Below, in pieces: positions 1-11,767 of a stretch of 64,000 nucleotides of DNA. A model generated the notes under the pieces. It was given only the letters and a program-made list of their open reading frames with translations. It did not search any database and was not told where the DNA came from. Source of the stretch: Megascapheus bottae. Taxonomy: Eukaryota; Chordata; Mammalia; Rodentia; Geomyidae. Each line of letters starts with the position of its first letter. Position 1 is the first letter of the stretch. The stretch is from NCBI GenBank assembly GCA_024803745.1, contig JANJXV010000189.1, forward strand, positions 310,001-374,000, in the 5' to 3' direction. A program made the translations under genes and the position numbers.

Positions 1-99
1 ATAGTGGGGTCTTTAGAAGTAATTTCTAGTGGGAGGGGTTAGATGATTGGTATACCAACTCAAGATGGATCAGTGCTAATCTTGTAGAACAGTTTAGGT

Positions 100-484
100 C
101 TTAAGAGTAAGCTGTTGGACCCTAGACATTAGCAAACAGAGGCCAAAGGAGGGTATGCATAGGAGTGGTATACAAAGACTCAAAAGCTATGTGCATATGA
201 TCATATAAAATAATAGTCTATGAAATGAACTCCAAGAAAAGGGAACAAGTGACATTTTTTAGTTGCTATTGTTGATGTTTTTGTCCTCTTCTCGTTTTGT
301 CTTGTTTGTTAGTTTGTAAAGGGTAAAGGAGAGGATATAAAAGGTGGAATAAAGATGAACAAATACAACTGTGATGCTTAGTAGACACTATGTGGAAGAG
401 GAACTGGATATCTTGTGGATGGGAATGGGAAGGAAAGACTGGGAGAGAAGAGCAGAAGGGGAGACATGGTTCAAAAAGAACTGT
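100..484 (+). mobile_element. L1 3'UTR, older copy, left half
   Basis: It resembles the L1 3'UTR at 52190-52600 (for example the block around 'agctatgtgcatatgatcat' and 'ttcaaaaaga'). Its right end continues at 2531 after an inserted L1. The left boundary is uncertain. Confidence 0.6.
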
Positions 485-692
485 AACTTTAGTACGGCCT
501 TATTTGTGGTCATTTGGGTAAATGCCTAGAAATGAGATTGCTGGGTCACAGGGAAACTCTATGTTTAGTATTTTGAGGAACCTCTATACTGCTTTAGAGA
601 GTGGTTGAATAAGTTTATACTCCCATCAACAGCATAGTAGTGTGCCCTTTTGGCCACATTCCCACCTAGTATCTGTTGTTATTAGATTTCTT

Positions 693-892
693 TCTTTTTT
701 TTTTTTTGCCAGTCCTGGGCTTGGGCTCAGGGCCTGAGCACTGTCCTTGGGCTTTCTCAAGGCTAGAGCTCTACCACTTGAGCCTCAGCACCACTTCCGG
801 CTTTTTTCTATGTATGTGGTACCGAGGAATCGAACCCAGGTCTTCATGCATGCTAGGCAAGCATTTTAACCACTAGGCCAAACTCCCGGCCC
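693..892 (-). mobile_element. SINE-A (ID-like + tRNA-like dimer)
   Basis: Full-length copy with poly-T at its left end, as expected for minus orientation. It is flanked by a perfect 11-base TSD, TTAGATTTCTT, at 682-692 and 893-903. It sits inside the inverted half of the L1. Confidence 0.9.
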
Positions 893-1335
893 TTAGATTT
901 CTTGATAATGGTCATTCTAATTGGGGTAAGATGGAATCTCAATGTTGTTTGGATTTGCATTTCTTTTGTGGCTCAAGATGCTGAGCATTTCTTTATGTGT
1001 CTATTGACCATTCTTATTTTATCTTTAGATAAGTCTCTTTAAGTCTTTAGCCCACTTTTTAATGGGTTTTCTTTGAGGATTTGGTTTTTTTGGGGGGGGA
1101 TTTGATTTTTTGAATTCTAAGTATATTTAGATATGAGGCTCTTGTCTGTTTTATGGATAGTGACCTCCCAAAGTGTGGGTTTTTTATTTATCTTTGCCAT
1201 ACAGAAGCTCTGCAGTTTAATGCAATCCCATTTCAAACTTTCTATGATTTGTTGTGTTTCTAGGTCATTATTAAGAGGTATCTGCTTTTATCTTAAGGTT
1301 TTTTTTATCTATTTGGAATTGATTCTGGTGCAGGG

Positions 1336-1336
<1 letters not shown>

Positions 1337-1377
<41 letters not shown>
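1337..1377. repeat. (TG)n microsatellite
   Basis: About 20 perfect TG units, lying inside antisense L1 sequence just after the 'gattctggtgcaggg' segment. Confidence 0.97.
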
Positions 1378-1380
<3 letters not shown>

Positions 1381-1936
1381 ACTTTTCTACAGATTTTAAC
1401 CAGTTCTATCAGCACCATTTGTTGAAGAGGCTTTCTTCCATCCCAGTTTCTTTTCTTTTTTTTTTGGCTCCATTAATGAAGATTAGGTGGCCATATGTCT
1501 ACCAGTTCATTTCTGGGTCTTTGGTTTTATTCCATTGGTCCTTAAGCCTGTTCCCAACCCAACAATGTTCATTGTACCATTATTTACCATAGCTAAGATA
1601 CAGATCCTATCCAGACGCCTCTCAGTAAATGAATGGATCAAGAAAATTTGGTATATGTGCACAGTTGAATTCTATGCTTTTATCAGAAAGAATGACACCA
1701 CCCAATTCATAAGAAAATGGAAAGACTTGGAAAAAATCATATTAGTGAAGTAAACCAGACTCAAAGAAGCATGGACTCCATGATTTCCCTCATTTGTAAG
1801 AATTAGTATATGTCTAGGATAGTCCTAGAAGATGATCACTTAGCTCAATAGCTATGTACACATGACCATATAAAATGATGCTAATTGAGAGGAATTCTAA
1901 GATATGGAAACAAGAGGGTTTTCTTAGTCATTCCTG

Positions 1937-2133
1937 TTTTTTTTTTTTGCCAGTCCTGGGCTTGGGCTCAGGGCTTGACCACTGTCCCTGGATTTTTTCT
2001 CAAGGCTAGAGCTCTACCACTTGAGCCACAGCACCACTTCTGGCTTTTTGCTACATATGTGTTACCGAGGAATTGAACCCGGGTCTTCGTGCATGCCAGG
2101 CAAGCACTCTGCCACTAGGCCAAACTCCTGGCT
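1937..2133 (-). mobile_element. SINE-A
   Basis: Poly-T followed by the reversed dimeric SINE, inserted in the sense half of the twin-primed L1. Flanks 'agtcattcctg' and 'agttgttcttg' may be a decayed TSD (8 of 11 match). Confidence 0.85.
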
Positions 2134-2540
2134 ACAGTTGTTCTTGTTTTTAATGTACATTGTGAAGTTATTCTTTCTTAATTCATTCTTCCCTTTGGTT
2201 TATCCCCTGTTGCCACTGTATTTGATTTTATACTCTCTGTCTTGTCTATATATTTATCTTATTTGGGGAAGGGAAGTGGAACAATAAAATGCTGAAACAA
2301 AGGACAAAGGGCAAACCAATGCAACCTCGATATTCACAAGAAAATTTGAACTTTGGAAATGAACTTTATGACTTGGTGGGGGAGGGGCTGGAAGGGGAAG
2401 GAAAGTTGAAGAAAAGCAAGGGAGGAGGTATCCATGTTCGATGAGTAATGTGTTCATTACCTTACGTATGTAACTAACCCTTCTGTATAGCACCTTGGCA
2501 ATAAAATTACATTTGAAAAATAAAACAATGAAAAAGTACT

Positions 2541-2610
2541 CATTGCTCATAACTCATATAACTGTAATCCTTCTGTATATCAACTCTAAAACAAAAAAAA
2601 ATAACAAAAC
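2541..2610 (+). mobile_element. L1 3' end, older copy, right half
   Basis: The sequence 'cattgctcataactcatata' followed by an A-rich end matches the terminal L1 3'UTR at 52600-52670 and completes the copy starting near 100. Confidence 0.6.
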
Positions 2611-2810
2611 AAGAGGGAGCTGTTAAAAAGCAAGGTCTCCCTGTGGCTTATTCCTCCAAATATAGCTGCTCTCCCTTCCTGCTCTCTCCCAGGCTGTGAC
2701 ACTGGTGAGGTCTTCACCAGACACTGCCCCATACTGTTTGGCCCCTCTAACCAACAGAATCATGAGAAAAATCAAATCAGATCAAAACAACATTTTACCA
2801 CCAAAGAGCT

Positions 2811-2932
2811 GTATGTAGAGGTATGGCTCAAATGGTAGAGTTCTAGCTCTGAAGAAAAATAAATGTTCAAGGACAGCGCCCAGGCTGAGTTCAAGCCCCA
2901 AGACCAACACAAAAATAAATAAGAAAGAAATG
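2811..2932 (+). mobile_element. SINE right monomer (tRNA-like), partial
   Basis: Contains the 'ggctcaaatggtagagttct' box-A-like block and the 'gagttcaagccccaagac' block shared by both SINE families, ending in an A-rich tail. Confidence 0.7.
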
Positions 2933-2944
2933 TGCATTAAGCTG

Positions 2945-3205
2945 TGTGCTGGTAGATAGTACCCTATAATCCTAGCTACTCAGGAGGCTGAGGTCTGAGG
3001 ATCTTGGTTCAAAACCAGCCCAACCAGGAAAGTCCGTGAGACTCTTATCATCAGCTAATCACTAAAAAGCTAAAAGTTGAGTGTGGCTCATGTTGCAGAG
3101 CACTAGCCTTGAGGGGAAAAAAACAAAAACAAAAACGGTATGAGACAGCACGTAGGCCCTAAGTTCAAGCCCTATCACTGGCATGAAAAAGAAAGGAAAA
3201 AGAAA
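2945..3205 (+). mobile_element. SINE-B (7SL-like head + tRNA-like tail)
   Basis: Shows the head block 'cctagctactcaggaggctg' and the tail block 'gttcaagccctatcactgg', with an internal A-rich expansion near 3118-3136. It ends about 100 bases before exon a. Confidence 0.85.
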
Positions 3206-3305
3206 AGAAATGTCCATTGCTTCTGAAAAATACCCTTGTGATTAAGAACTGTTTTTCTCATCTCAGTTCTCTGGCTTCATGATTTTTCATTTCTTCTCCT
3301 TGCAG

Positions 3306-3376
3306 TACTTGGGGTGCATTGAAGTTCTGCGCTCAATGAGGTCTCTTGATTTCAGTACAAGAACACAAATTACCAG
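3306..3376 (+). CDS. SHC3: SHC3 coding exon a (probable exon 2), PTB domain
   Basis: A 71-nt exon that starts in phase 0 and ends after two bases of an Arg codon (AG|G). It encodes [19 protein letters not shown] followed by TQIT and the split Arg, the first core strand and following helix region of the PTB domain. The YLGCIEV strand is conserved across SHC proteins (YMGCVEV in SHC1). The acceptor is a clean pyrimidine-rich ...tctccttgcag at 3304-3305 and the donor is gtaagc at 3377. It is separated from the next exon by the longest intron in the window, which holds most of the repeats. The N-terminal CH2 region and the start of PTB must be encoded upstream of the window. Confidence 0.96.
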
Positions 3377-4962
3377 GTAAGCCCTTATAAAAATAGAATC
3401 GTGATTTTTTTTTATTTGCCTCAGAAAAGAATGGTTTCAGAGTTTTACAATCTAGCAATTTCTAGAAGGAAGTCCTTTGGTGAGTCAGGACTTGCAGTGT
3501 CTTAACACATTGGTGTGCCAGCTTCTCTTTGTGATGCGAGTCACGTGACAAGATCACCATGCAGGACACAGCTTTTCCATCGTCATCTGTATAATTAGTT
3601 GGTAAAAGAACGGGACAACCTCAATGTTTGTGTTTGTTTCTCCTAGGGAACTCATCTATGAGACTGATATTCTAAGATGTACTGAACTGTGTTTTCTTTA
3701 AAAGAGAATCTCAAAATTGGAAGTAGAAATACTCATAGGAGTAGTTCATTGTTAGTGATTTTGAACAGTTTCTACATACTCCAGTAGTAACTGGATTGTA
3801 AACTTCTCAAAGGTCAGGATGTAAGCATGGTTTGCAGTAGGCTTTATTCATAGACTAGTAAAGTTCAAAAAAATTACCAGTTTCTATCATTTTCTACAGA
3901 AGGAGGATAGAATCCATGAAATAGCTGTTTTATTGGGGCCAAGAAGTTTCTGGTGCTTTGGTCAGAAAATGTCTCATGTATACCTTATTCAAAATCACTG
4001 TATTACATATCTTAGAGTTAGAAAGCAATTATTGTACTCAGGATGTAGCTCAGTGGTAGACCACTTGCCCAGAAAGTAATTATATGTTGTAATTATCTTC
4101 TGAGCAATGTGCTAAGTACCATAATAATACCTCTTTTCTCCTCACTGCAGAAGGTCATGGTTAAGAGTTGATTTTTTTTTCTCTTCTCAAAAAGCAACTC
4201 TAGCTATAAGATTAAGAACATCTACCTAGGGAGAAGGCCCTCTCCTCAAAGTCACAGAACATGGTTTGTGAAACTTTCAATGGCAAAGGAATGAATGGTC
4301 TTTTGAAATGAGAGGGATGAAAAGAAAAGGCAGAGTGTTTCTTTGGTCAACCATTTATTCACAGTGCTTGTGAACAGAGCGCAGGGATACTTTGAAGTGG
4401 TCAATGCTGTGCGTACACAGGGGTGTGGGTGTGTGAGTGAAATACATGCTTAATCACACCCTCCTATGTGGTGCTGGCTTTAGTCAATTTTAACTGAATT
4501 CCTTAGGTAAAGGAATTCTAGGGTATGTATCCTAGAATTTCTGTGGTAATTTCGTAGCATTTAAAATCTGTTACATGTATTGTGCACATGTACCAGATAA
4601 CCTGGCTGTTTGCTCCAGTGTTGAGGAGAAAGATGCATATGAGCAGGGCTGAGGCTCACTTAGGGGACATAAACTAAGTGCTGTGCTTATTGGGTAGTGG
4701 GAGATGGGGAAGAGGCGAGCAAGTGAATAATGCTTGTTTTACTCTCTTGGAGATCTCTGGAGTACAACTCAGCCTGACAAAAGCAGGTGGATCAGATATC
4801 GGTGAATCTGGATGTTGGATGTCTCAGTCTAGCATCATTTCATTTAGATTTGTGAAAAGGTGAAGCAGTACATGATTGGGCAAGTGGAACATACCTCACA
4901 GACTTAGTAAACTTGGTTTTGAATTCAAATTGCACCAGAATTATTGTGTTGGGTTTCACTAG

Positions 4963-4966
<4 letters not shown>
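3377..4966. other. Intron sequence without recognised elements
   Basis: Between exon a and the TG tract I see only a short ID-like piece near 4028-4070 ('gatgtagctcagtggtagac'). No other gene or repeat was recognised. Confidence 0.5.
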
Positions 4967-5014
<48 letters not shown>

Positions 5015-5060
5015 GTGTGTATGTGCGTGTGGTGTGTGTATGTGCATATGCACACACACA
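4967..5060. repeat. (TG)n microsatellite with degenerate right flank
   Basis: Perfect TG to 5011 (22 units), then a TG-rich interrupted stretch ending in cacacacaac. Confidence 0.95.
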
Positions 5061-5061
5061 A

Positions 5062-6165
5062 CAGTGGACCCCAATTGATCATCCACAAGGCAGGAGGGCA
5101 ATCCAAGTTGTGATGATTGTGATCTATGGCAACCATTGCTTTCCAGATGCCAGCCTGTAGATAGAAAGAAAAGAGGTACCCACTATTTGTGAAGATGTGT
5201 CTCAAGGATAGAGATGGACCTTTGAGAAACAACTAGATTCTGCAGAAAAGCACAACTTCCCAAAGGTCATCAGACTCAGTAGAGGACAAATTACCTGAGC
5301 TATATTCCTAAAATAGGCCTTGTCAAGCACTGCTTCTGAATGTGGTTTGGAATTCCTCTTCCTGCCTCCTACCTATGGAGTCGAAGCGCTCACTGCAGTA
5401 TTAAAGGCTATACAAAATCCCTGCTGTAGGGAACTAGTGGAACTTACCTGTTCTAATGGTCTTCAGACTCACTCAAGTAGCTGAAGAGAACCCCTTACTC
5501 TTGCCTCAACATCCATGACAGACTGTGGGCAGTTCCCAAAGCACTTGACTGAGGGAATTCTGGCTGCAGGAGAGGGTCCCACGTAAGGAGGACTCCAGCT
5601 TCCCAGCCTGAGGCCTGTCAATGACTTCTGCTTTCATCAGAGTGCTACCACTGGATTTCCATACCGGCAACTTGGTTTCATATTCTGGACATTGTCTTGT
5701 TCTCTCAGCTGACTCTAGAGTTGCCTATGAGTACCCCAGAGCTGCCTTCCTGTGAATTGTTCTCATGTGATAGTCTCCTCTGGCATTGTCAAAATGCTGT
5801 TACTGATTGTCTATGCGATAGTACCTGCCAAACCACACAGTGCTGCTTTCAAGATTGGGACCTTGCTCTAGGATCTGAGCACTTACAGTGATCCTGAAGT
5901 AGTCTTGGTCCTCTGGTCTGTGGAGCTCACAGGACCGTGAATTTCTGTTCACAGTAGCCATTACTGACTTTGCCAAGAACAGAGACAAGAACATCCCATA
6001 ATCCTTGGTCTCTAAGCCCAGTAAAAAAGGACCTCCTTTCCCTTTTACTTTGATTAGTTAATGAATTAACTAATTAGCTTAAATTTTATCTGTTATTAAA
6101 AGCTCCTTCAAGCCAGTTTTGTAATCTGGAATGCTATGAACCATATACGTAATGAAGTCTAGGGG
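5062..6165. other. Intron sequence without recognised elements
   Basis: Mixed-composition sequence. Short open frames here (for example 5697-5891) have no recognisable family and no splice context. Confidence 0.5.
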
Positions 6166-6171
6166 AAACCT

Positions 6172-6395
6172 GGGATTGGTGACTCAGATGTGTAATAATC
6201 CTAATTACTTCAAAAGCTGAGGTGTGAAGATCTGAGTTCAAAACCAGTCCAGGCAGAAAAGTCCGTGATACTTTTATCTCCAATTAACCATCAGTAGACT
6301 AGAAGTGGAGGTGTGACTCAAGTGGTAGAATACCAACCTTGAGCAAAACCAAAAAAATGTGTGAGGTTCTAAGTTCATACCTCAGTATGAATAAT
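6172..6395 (+). mobile_element. SINE-B, diverged
   Basis: Retains 'gatctgagttcaaaaccagt', 'ctccaattaaccatcag' and 'gtgactcaagtggtagaata' in the order of family B. Confidence 0.8.
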
Positions 6396-7035
6396 AAGCA
6401 AGATACTGAGGACACTCAAATGAAGTAGCTTTCTCTAACAAAATTACAAATGTTGAACATGGATTTTTTTTTGTTAAAATGGTCTCCAGCTGACCGCTTG
6501 CACTGAATGGATGCATAAGGTGGGTATCACGTCAGTAATTAACTATAACTTCTTTGTATTCATGAAGGCATTAGGAACCTGGCTTAACTGGGTTAGCTTG
6601 ACTTTCTTACTTTGCAGAGTCAAATCTAAAGAGTCTTATCCTCAGAAATCTGTCAGATAAAATATATGAAGATTCACACTTTTATACTTGGCCCATGCTA
6701 TAGAAAAACTGGATTTTGCTCACAGTTTCCTTAGATCTAAGTAGCAATCTTACCTATAGATCTGATCTTTATAAGTAAACCAGTTGCTTATGTAATTCCA
6801 GAAGCACTTTTATACTACAAAATAAACGGCTCTCATGTGGCTTACAACTAGATACGTCAGGAAAATGAAGGGCTTTATTTTTATAGCTTCTATGAGGAAG
6901 GAAAACACCCGTGTGAATTGCATCTCTCTGCCTTCACACATTTGGGTAGCTCAGAATGGCTGGCTTTGGGTCTGAGAGTTATGGGCTCAGTTTGAATATG
7001 CTCATTTGCAAGACCCTTGGAGCCTAAGCCTTGCT
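6396..7035. other. Intron sequence without recognised elements
   Basis: AT-leaning sequence; nothing recognised. Confidence 0.5.
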
Positions 7036-7039
7036 TTTT

Positions 7040-7170
7040 TTGTTTTGCTTGTTAACTGGAGATAAGAGTGTCACAGTATTTCCTAACTGGGCTGGTTTTG
7101 AGCCACGATCCTCAGATCTCAGCCTGTTAAGTAACTAAGACGACAGGTATGAATCACCAACTTCTGAGCC
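7040..7170 (-). mobile_element. SINE-B head fragment
   Basis: Reverse-strand 7SL-like head: 'gatcctcagatctcagcctg' and 'ggagataagagtgtcac'. Confidence 0.7.
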
Positions 7171-8100
7171 CAAGCTTCTTACAGCCCTTCAGAGCCGTGA
7201 GGCCTGAGGGCTAGGGAACATTCGTATTTTCACAGATTTGTGTTCTTCTGGGAAACAATCACTTGTGAGAGCTGGGTACCCACTTTTAGATTTATTTTTA
7301 TTTGTGAAGCTAAGCATGATGTTACCATAGAAACATGTCCAGCTGTGGGCAGAAGATAGGGACCCAGAAGACATTTCCTTAGTCAGGCATGTGGGTACAT
7401 GGGACTTACTCTGCACCTCTCTCTTCCTACCTTCAGTGGTCTAAGAGGAAGCGGGAGGAGGTTGGAAGGGAGGTTATCTAGAAAGCCACAGTGAGAAGGG
7501 CACAGCAAGCAGGAAAAAACAGTCACCCCACCCTTTTGAGCAGGATCTTACTGTGGGCTCAGTCCTGGAGGCCTTCTGAAGGAACGAGTAAGTGACAGAA
7601 GCTGGGACATCTTCCTACTGACTGCCTCCTCTCACTGGTGAAGAACAATTCTGGCTGTTCTGTGCTACCCTGAGCTGATTGAGAAAGCTGAGGAAGCCAC
7701 CACCCAAGGGCTGGTGGCCATCTGGAGGGACTGTCCAGATGTCTCACAATGGCTAGGGCTGCCAGAGAATAACACTGGCTGAAGACATGAAGCACTGAGT
7801 CTTGGCCTCCCATGTCTGGGTCTTTGACTTGAGTTATTTTTGGGTGGAGACCTTTCTGCCCACTGTGTGGTTCCAGAGTCTGCAGAGTAGGCCCCTACCT
7901 CCAAAGGAAGTCTAGTTGACATGAAATCTTCAGCTTCCTTATCTGACAGATGAGGTAATGGATCCAGGTTACCTACCATCTCAGCTCTACCACATAGAGA
8001 CACAATGCCTCACTAATGGGTCCATTCTTCTATGGTGGATCCTTGTCCAGAGAATAAGGATGTAACCCCCAGCTACTGAGAAATTTATAACTAAGTCCTG
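7171..8100. other. Intron sequence without recognised elements
   Basis: Several overlapping open frames (7559-8003) on the minus strand have no family resemblance and no coding support. Confidence 0.45.
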
Positions 8101-8104
8101 TTGA

Positions 8105-8165
8105 GGGCTGGAGCTATACCTGGCACATTGTAAGTGTTCAGCAAAGCAGATAGGTTCATTATCAT
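8105..8165 (+). mobile_element. MIR-like relic
   Basis: 'ggagctatacctggcacatt' followed by 'gtaagtgttcagcaaag' matches the conserved 3' part of mammalian-wide interspersed repeats. Confidence 0.45.
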
Positions 8166-8479
8166 AGGCCTCTCCCTCTATCAATTTCTATATCTGATAA
8201 TATCAACTACTAATTAATAGAAATTATTACTTAATCATATCAACCAGTTCAATCAAGGATTTTTTTTCCTAACTGGAGAGAAAGATAATTTTGGTGCAGC
8301 TAGCTGAAGTAATTGAAAACCTCTGGGGATGGGGCATTCATTTTCACTTGCACAAATACTGTTGAGTATGTCATTCTGTGTCACTAGTGGCAAAGGGTAA
8401 TGAGGTAGGAATGGGCAAGTATGAAATAACTTCTGGTGCTTCAGGCATTACACAGAGTGCATCATTCATTATTCTTGTC

Positions 8480-8575
8480 TACGGAACACTGTTATGGTCA
8501 GTCACTGTTTGGATATAGACGGTGAAGTACAAAATAAGAGCTTGCCTTCTATCATGGAGAGAGGGAAAATAAACA
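8480..8575 (+). mobile_element. L2/MIR-like relic
   Basis: Resembles the L2 segment 'tgaacaag...ccttcatggag' ('gcttgccttctatcatggag'). Very diverged. Confidence 0.3.
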
Positions 8576-8630
8576 CATTTATAAACACATCTTTTCTTTC
8601 TGTCACACAGCACCAGAAATAAACACTTTT

Positions 8631-8805
8631 TTTGCCAGTCCTGGGCTTGAGCTCAGGGCCTGAGCACTCTCCTTGGACTTTCTCAAGGCTAGAGCTCTAC
8701 CATGTGAGCCTCAGCATCACGGGCTTTTTTCTATGTATGTGGTACCAAGGGATCGAACCTTGGTGCTAGGTAAGCACTCTACCACTAGGCGAAACTCCCA
8801 GCCAA
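8631..8805 (-). mobile_element. SINE-A, slightly shortened
   Basis: Flanked by a perfect 14-base TSD AAATAAACACTTTT (8617-8630 and 8806-8819). A piece is missing relative to full-length copies, around 8760. Confidence 0.9.
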
Positions 8806-8819
8806 AAATAAACACTTTT

Positions 8820-9534
8820 CTCTTTGAGACAGAATGGAGTAGGTTTTATTTAAAGAATCCTGCAACCTGCTAAAGCCACAGGGATAGTCTGTGTTTTACA
8901 GGATCTTTGAGGCTGGTCCCCAAACACTGAATGTTTATACATATGCCATCTCATTTTCTACACAAGTAGTTCTCAAAATTATATATATATATCATAATCA
9001 ACTGTATATTTTATATATTTTAGCTAGTTTCAATAGGAATTGCTGAGTCCATCCCCCTTCTATCTTGATTCAGAAGGTCTGAGGAGGAACACAAGACTTT
9101 GATTAGCAGGGGATGCTGATAACTGTCCTGGTACCCCACTTTGAGAACCATTGTTCTAGAATTCTCTTTTTAACTATGAAACCATGTGCAACTACCTTCT
9201 ATGATACCACAGCTTTGCTAATAAGTCCATTTATTAATTTTTCTAACTGATATCACTCATCCAGAAAGTTTAAAAATGGAGAACGTGGATGACTTGGTGG
9301 CTGGGAATGGGTTAAATAGAATCCATACAGTGAATTGTGGTATGCATTCCCATACGCTCTGTAGGGACCATCTGGCATGGTGCATATTTATAATCCTTCT
9401 GCCAGAAGCACATTTGTGTCACAATGTACCTCTCTGACTGCTCCTTTTCTGTCTCTGAGCTCACGTAGTCCCAAAATATCATTTTAGAAGGATCCCTTTG
9501 CTCTTATCAGAGACAGATTGGAGCCAGATTATCT
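8820..9534. other. Intron sequence; short AT run
   Basis: Contains a small TA run near 8980-9020. Otherwise nothing recognised. Confidence 0.45.
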
Positions 9535-9690
9535 TCAGTGTGGTCTGGGCGACATAGCTTTCCAGCTGGATGATTTTGTGCGTATGACAAAAGTTCCTTG
9601 CATGGCAATTTCCATCTTTACAATACAAATCATAATGGTATCTTCCTCAGAGGGTTGAGAACTTATTGATAACGAAAAATTCGTTTAACT
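9535..9690 (+). mobile_element. MIR-like relic
   Basis: The order of 'gatgattttgtgcgtatgac', 'catctttacaatacaaatca' and 'cctcagagggttgagaac' follows the MIR consensus (loss of clotting-like 'cctcatagggttg' block). Diverged. Confidence 0.45.
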
Positions 9691-10045
9691 TCTTGTCTAG
9701 CACACAAGTAGCTTCACATATAATTGCTAAGTACTGTAATTGAAACTTTCATGTTGTCTTCTCTATGTTAGTAATCATGTTTTAAATGACACTTCCAGGG
9801 GATGAGTTACCTATCTGCTCCCCCACTGTGAATTTCCTCAAGCCTATGCCTGTTAACACCACTATATACACTTCCTGGGATCAGCCACCTGTTAATTCCT
9901 CAGTCCTGCACCTGTTCCATTTATTTCCTCCTGTCTCATCTTCTATTGAGTTCACCTCACCTCTCTTCTGAATCTTTACTGCAGTCACATCTACCTGCGT
10001 TTATAAACACAAAATTTAGGTCTCACGGTGTCTCCTCTTGTCTTC
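9691..10045. other. Intron sequence without recognised elements
   Basis: Nothing recognised. The 61-codon open frame at 9786 has no family. Confidence 0.45.
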
Positions 10046-10270
10046 TGGGCATCAGTGGTTCACATCTATATTCTAGTTACTCAAGATATTGAGACCTGAG
10101 GATCGTTGTTTGAAGCTAGCCAAAGTAGAAAATCTGTGAGACTCTTATCTCCAATTAACCATCGAGATGCCAGAAAGAGAGCTGTAGCTCAAATGGTAAG
10201 CGCCTCAGACTTGAGCAAAACATGCTAAGGAACAAAGCCTACGCTCTGCATTCAAGCCCAACCTCCCCCA
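10046..10270 (+). mobile_element. SINE-B
   Basis: Head 'tattctagttactcaagata', middle 'ctccaattaaccatcgag', tail 'agctgtagctcaaatggtaa'. Confidence 0.8.
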
Positions 10271-11085
10271 GTTCTTGCTTGATCTATCCAGAATTTACTT
10301 CCAAACACAGTGCTCATACCTCTGCATTATACTTCCTGTGTATGTTTTCATGGTTCTTTGTCCATATCCTCAAGTCTAAATATTCAGCCACAGACATAGT
10401 TTCTCTTTCGCCAAGCTACAAGAGCAAATAGTCTGACTTCAAACTACTGGAGAACTTTACCTCCTTGCTCACTGGATTGGACATTAAAAGACACAGACCA
10501 TTTGTCATCTATCCTAAAATACCATTGATTGTAAAACACTTCATTATTTTATAACCACTAAAAAAGAGTGCTGCCTATTAAAAGATGACATGATGCATTT
10601 ATAACACTTAGAATCAATTTATGTATATTGAAAAATCTATTTTAGATTATTATAATGATGTGCATTTATGTCATTATAGCACTTGGACATCTGTTAAGAA
10701 GAAAATATAACCATTATATAAAAGAAGGTGTTCTGAAACCTTCTTTAAATTCAGAGTCCAAATACTCTGAATCATTTCTTGAGTCGGAATCATTGCTAAT
10801 TGTCTTTCCTCCTCAAGCACTATCATCCTTTAGATCATTTCAAGAACTTTGGAAATCAATGTCATTAGACTCAGAACAAGCTTAGAGAATACATTTGAAG
10901 AGAAGGCTTTACAAATTGGATCCAGCTGTACATCAAAAATAAAAACACATCATAGTCTGGGTGTGTATCCCAAAGGTTGTAAAATTTGTTTAGTGTTATA
11001 AAAATTCCATTAATGTAAATTTTTTGTATTTAAAGACAAAAGACAAAAATTATATGGAAATCTCTAGAGATGCGGGAAAGTCTGA
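10271..11085. other. Intron sequence without recognised elements
   Basis: AT-rich; no repeat or gene recognised. Confidence 0.45.
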
Positions 11086-11087
11086 CA

Positions 11088-11300
11088 GATAAGCTAATGG
11101 CTTGTGTCTGTAATCCTAGCTACTCAGGAGTCTCAGATAGCATAAAGCCAGCCCAAGCAGGAAAGTCTGTGAGGTTCTTACCTCTAACCACCAAAAAGCC
11201 AGAAGTGGAGCTAAGGCTCTAATGGTAGAGAACTAACCTTGAGCAAAAAATCAAAGGACAGTGCCCAGGCCCCAGGTTCAAGCCCTAGTACCAGCATAGA
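11088..11300 (+). mobile_element. SINE-B
   Basis: Has 'gtaatcctagctactcagga' and the tail 'gttcaagccctagtaccag'. Confidence 0.85.
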
Positions 11301-11767
11301 CTCAGCAGACATTCCTGAAAAAAGTTGCCAAAATACTTAGAGAACAAAATCTTAGTCTGAAAACAGAGCATCCATAATATCCTATAGCCAACAGCATAAT
11401 GATTCAAACAATAGTTTCCCTGCAAAGATTTATAGTAAGGCATAAATGTCTGTTTTTTTCCACTCTTACTAACATTGAACTAGAGAACATGGTCCATGCA
11501 GTAAGGCAAGAAATAATAAAAGCCACACAAAGCTGAACAAGAAAGAATAAAGCTGCCTTTATCTGCAAATGATGTGATCATCTACATAGATCACCATTGA
11601 GCTGATAGAAATTACTAGAATTAACCAGAGTTCAGCAATATTACAAAGTGCAAGCACATTATATAAATGTATTTTTATAAATAGAAACAAATTAAAGTGA
11701 AATTTATCAGAAACCACACAATAGCATGAAAAACAGAAAACAGTTCAAGTTAAATTGAACAAAACAT

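Larger units (their letters stand above)
483..2530 (+). mobile_element. 5'-inverted (twin-primed) L1 nested in the older L1
   Basis: Bases 483-1555 are L1 ORF2/3'-end sequence in antisense orientation. From about 1556 to 2530 the same element continues in sense orientation (tail of ORF2, 3'UTR, A-rich end). The two breakpoints are adjacent in the L1 consensus as seen in the uninterrupted copy near 51840 (actaaag... then catgttcattg). Flanks show a near-perfect 10-base TSD: AAAAAGAACT at 473-482 and AAAAAGTACT at 2531-2540. Two SINE-A copies interrupt it. Confidence 0.75.
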
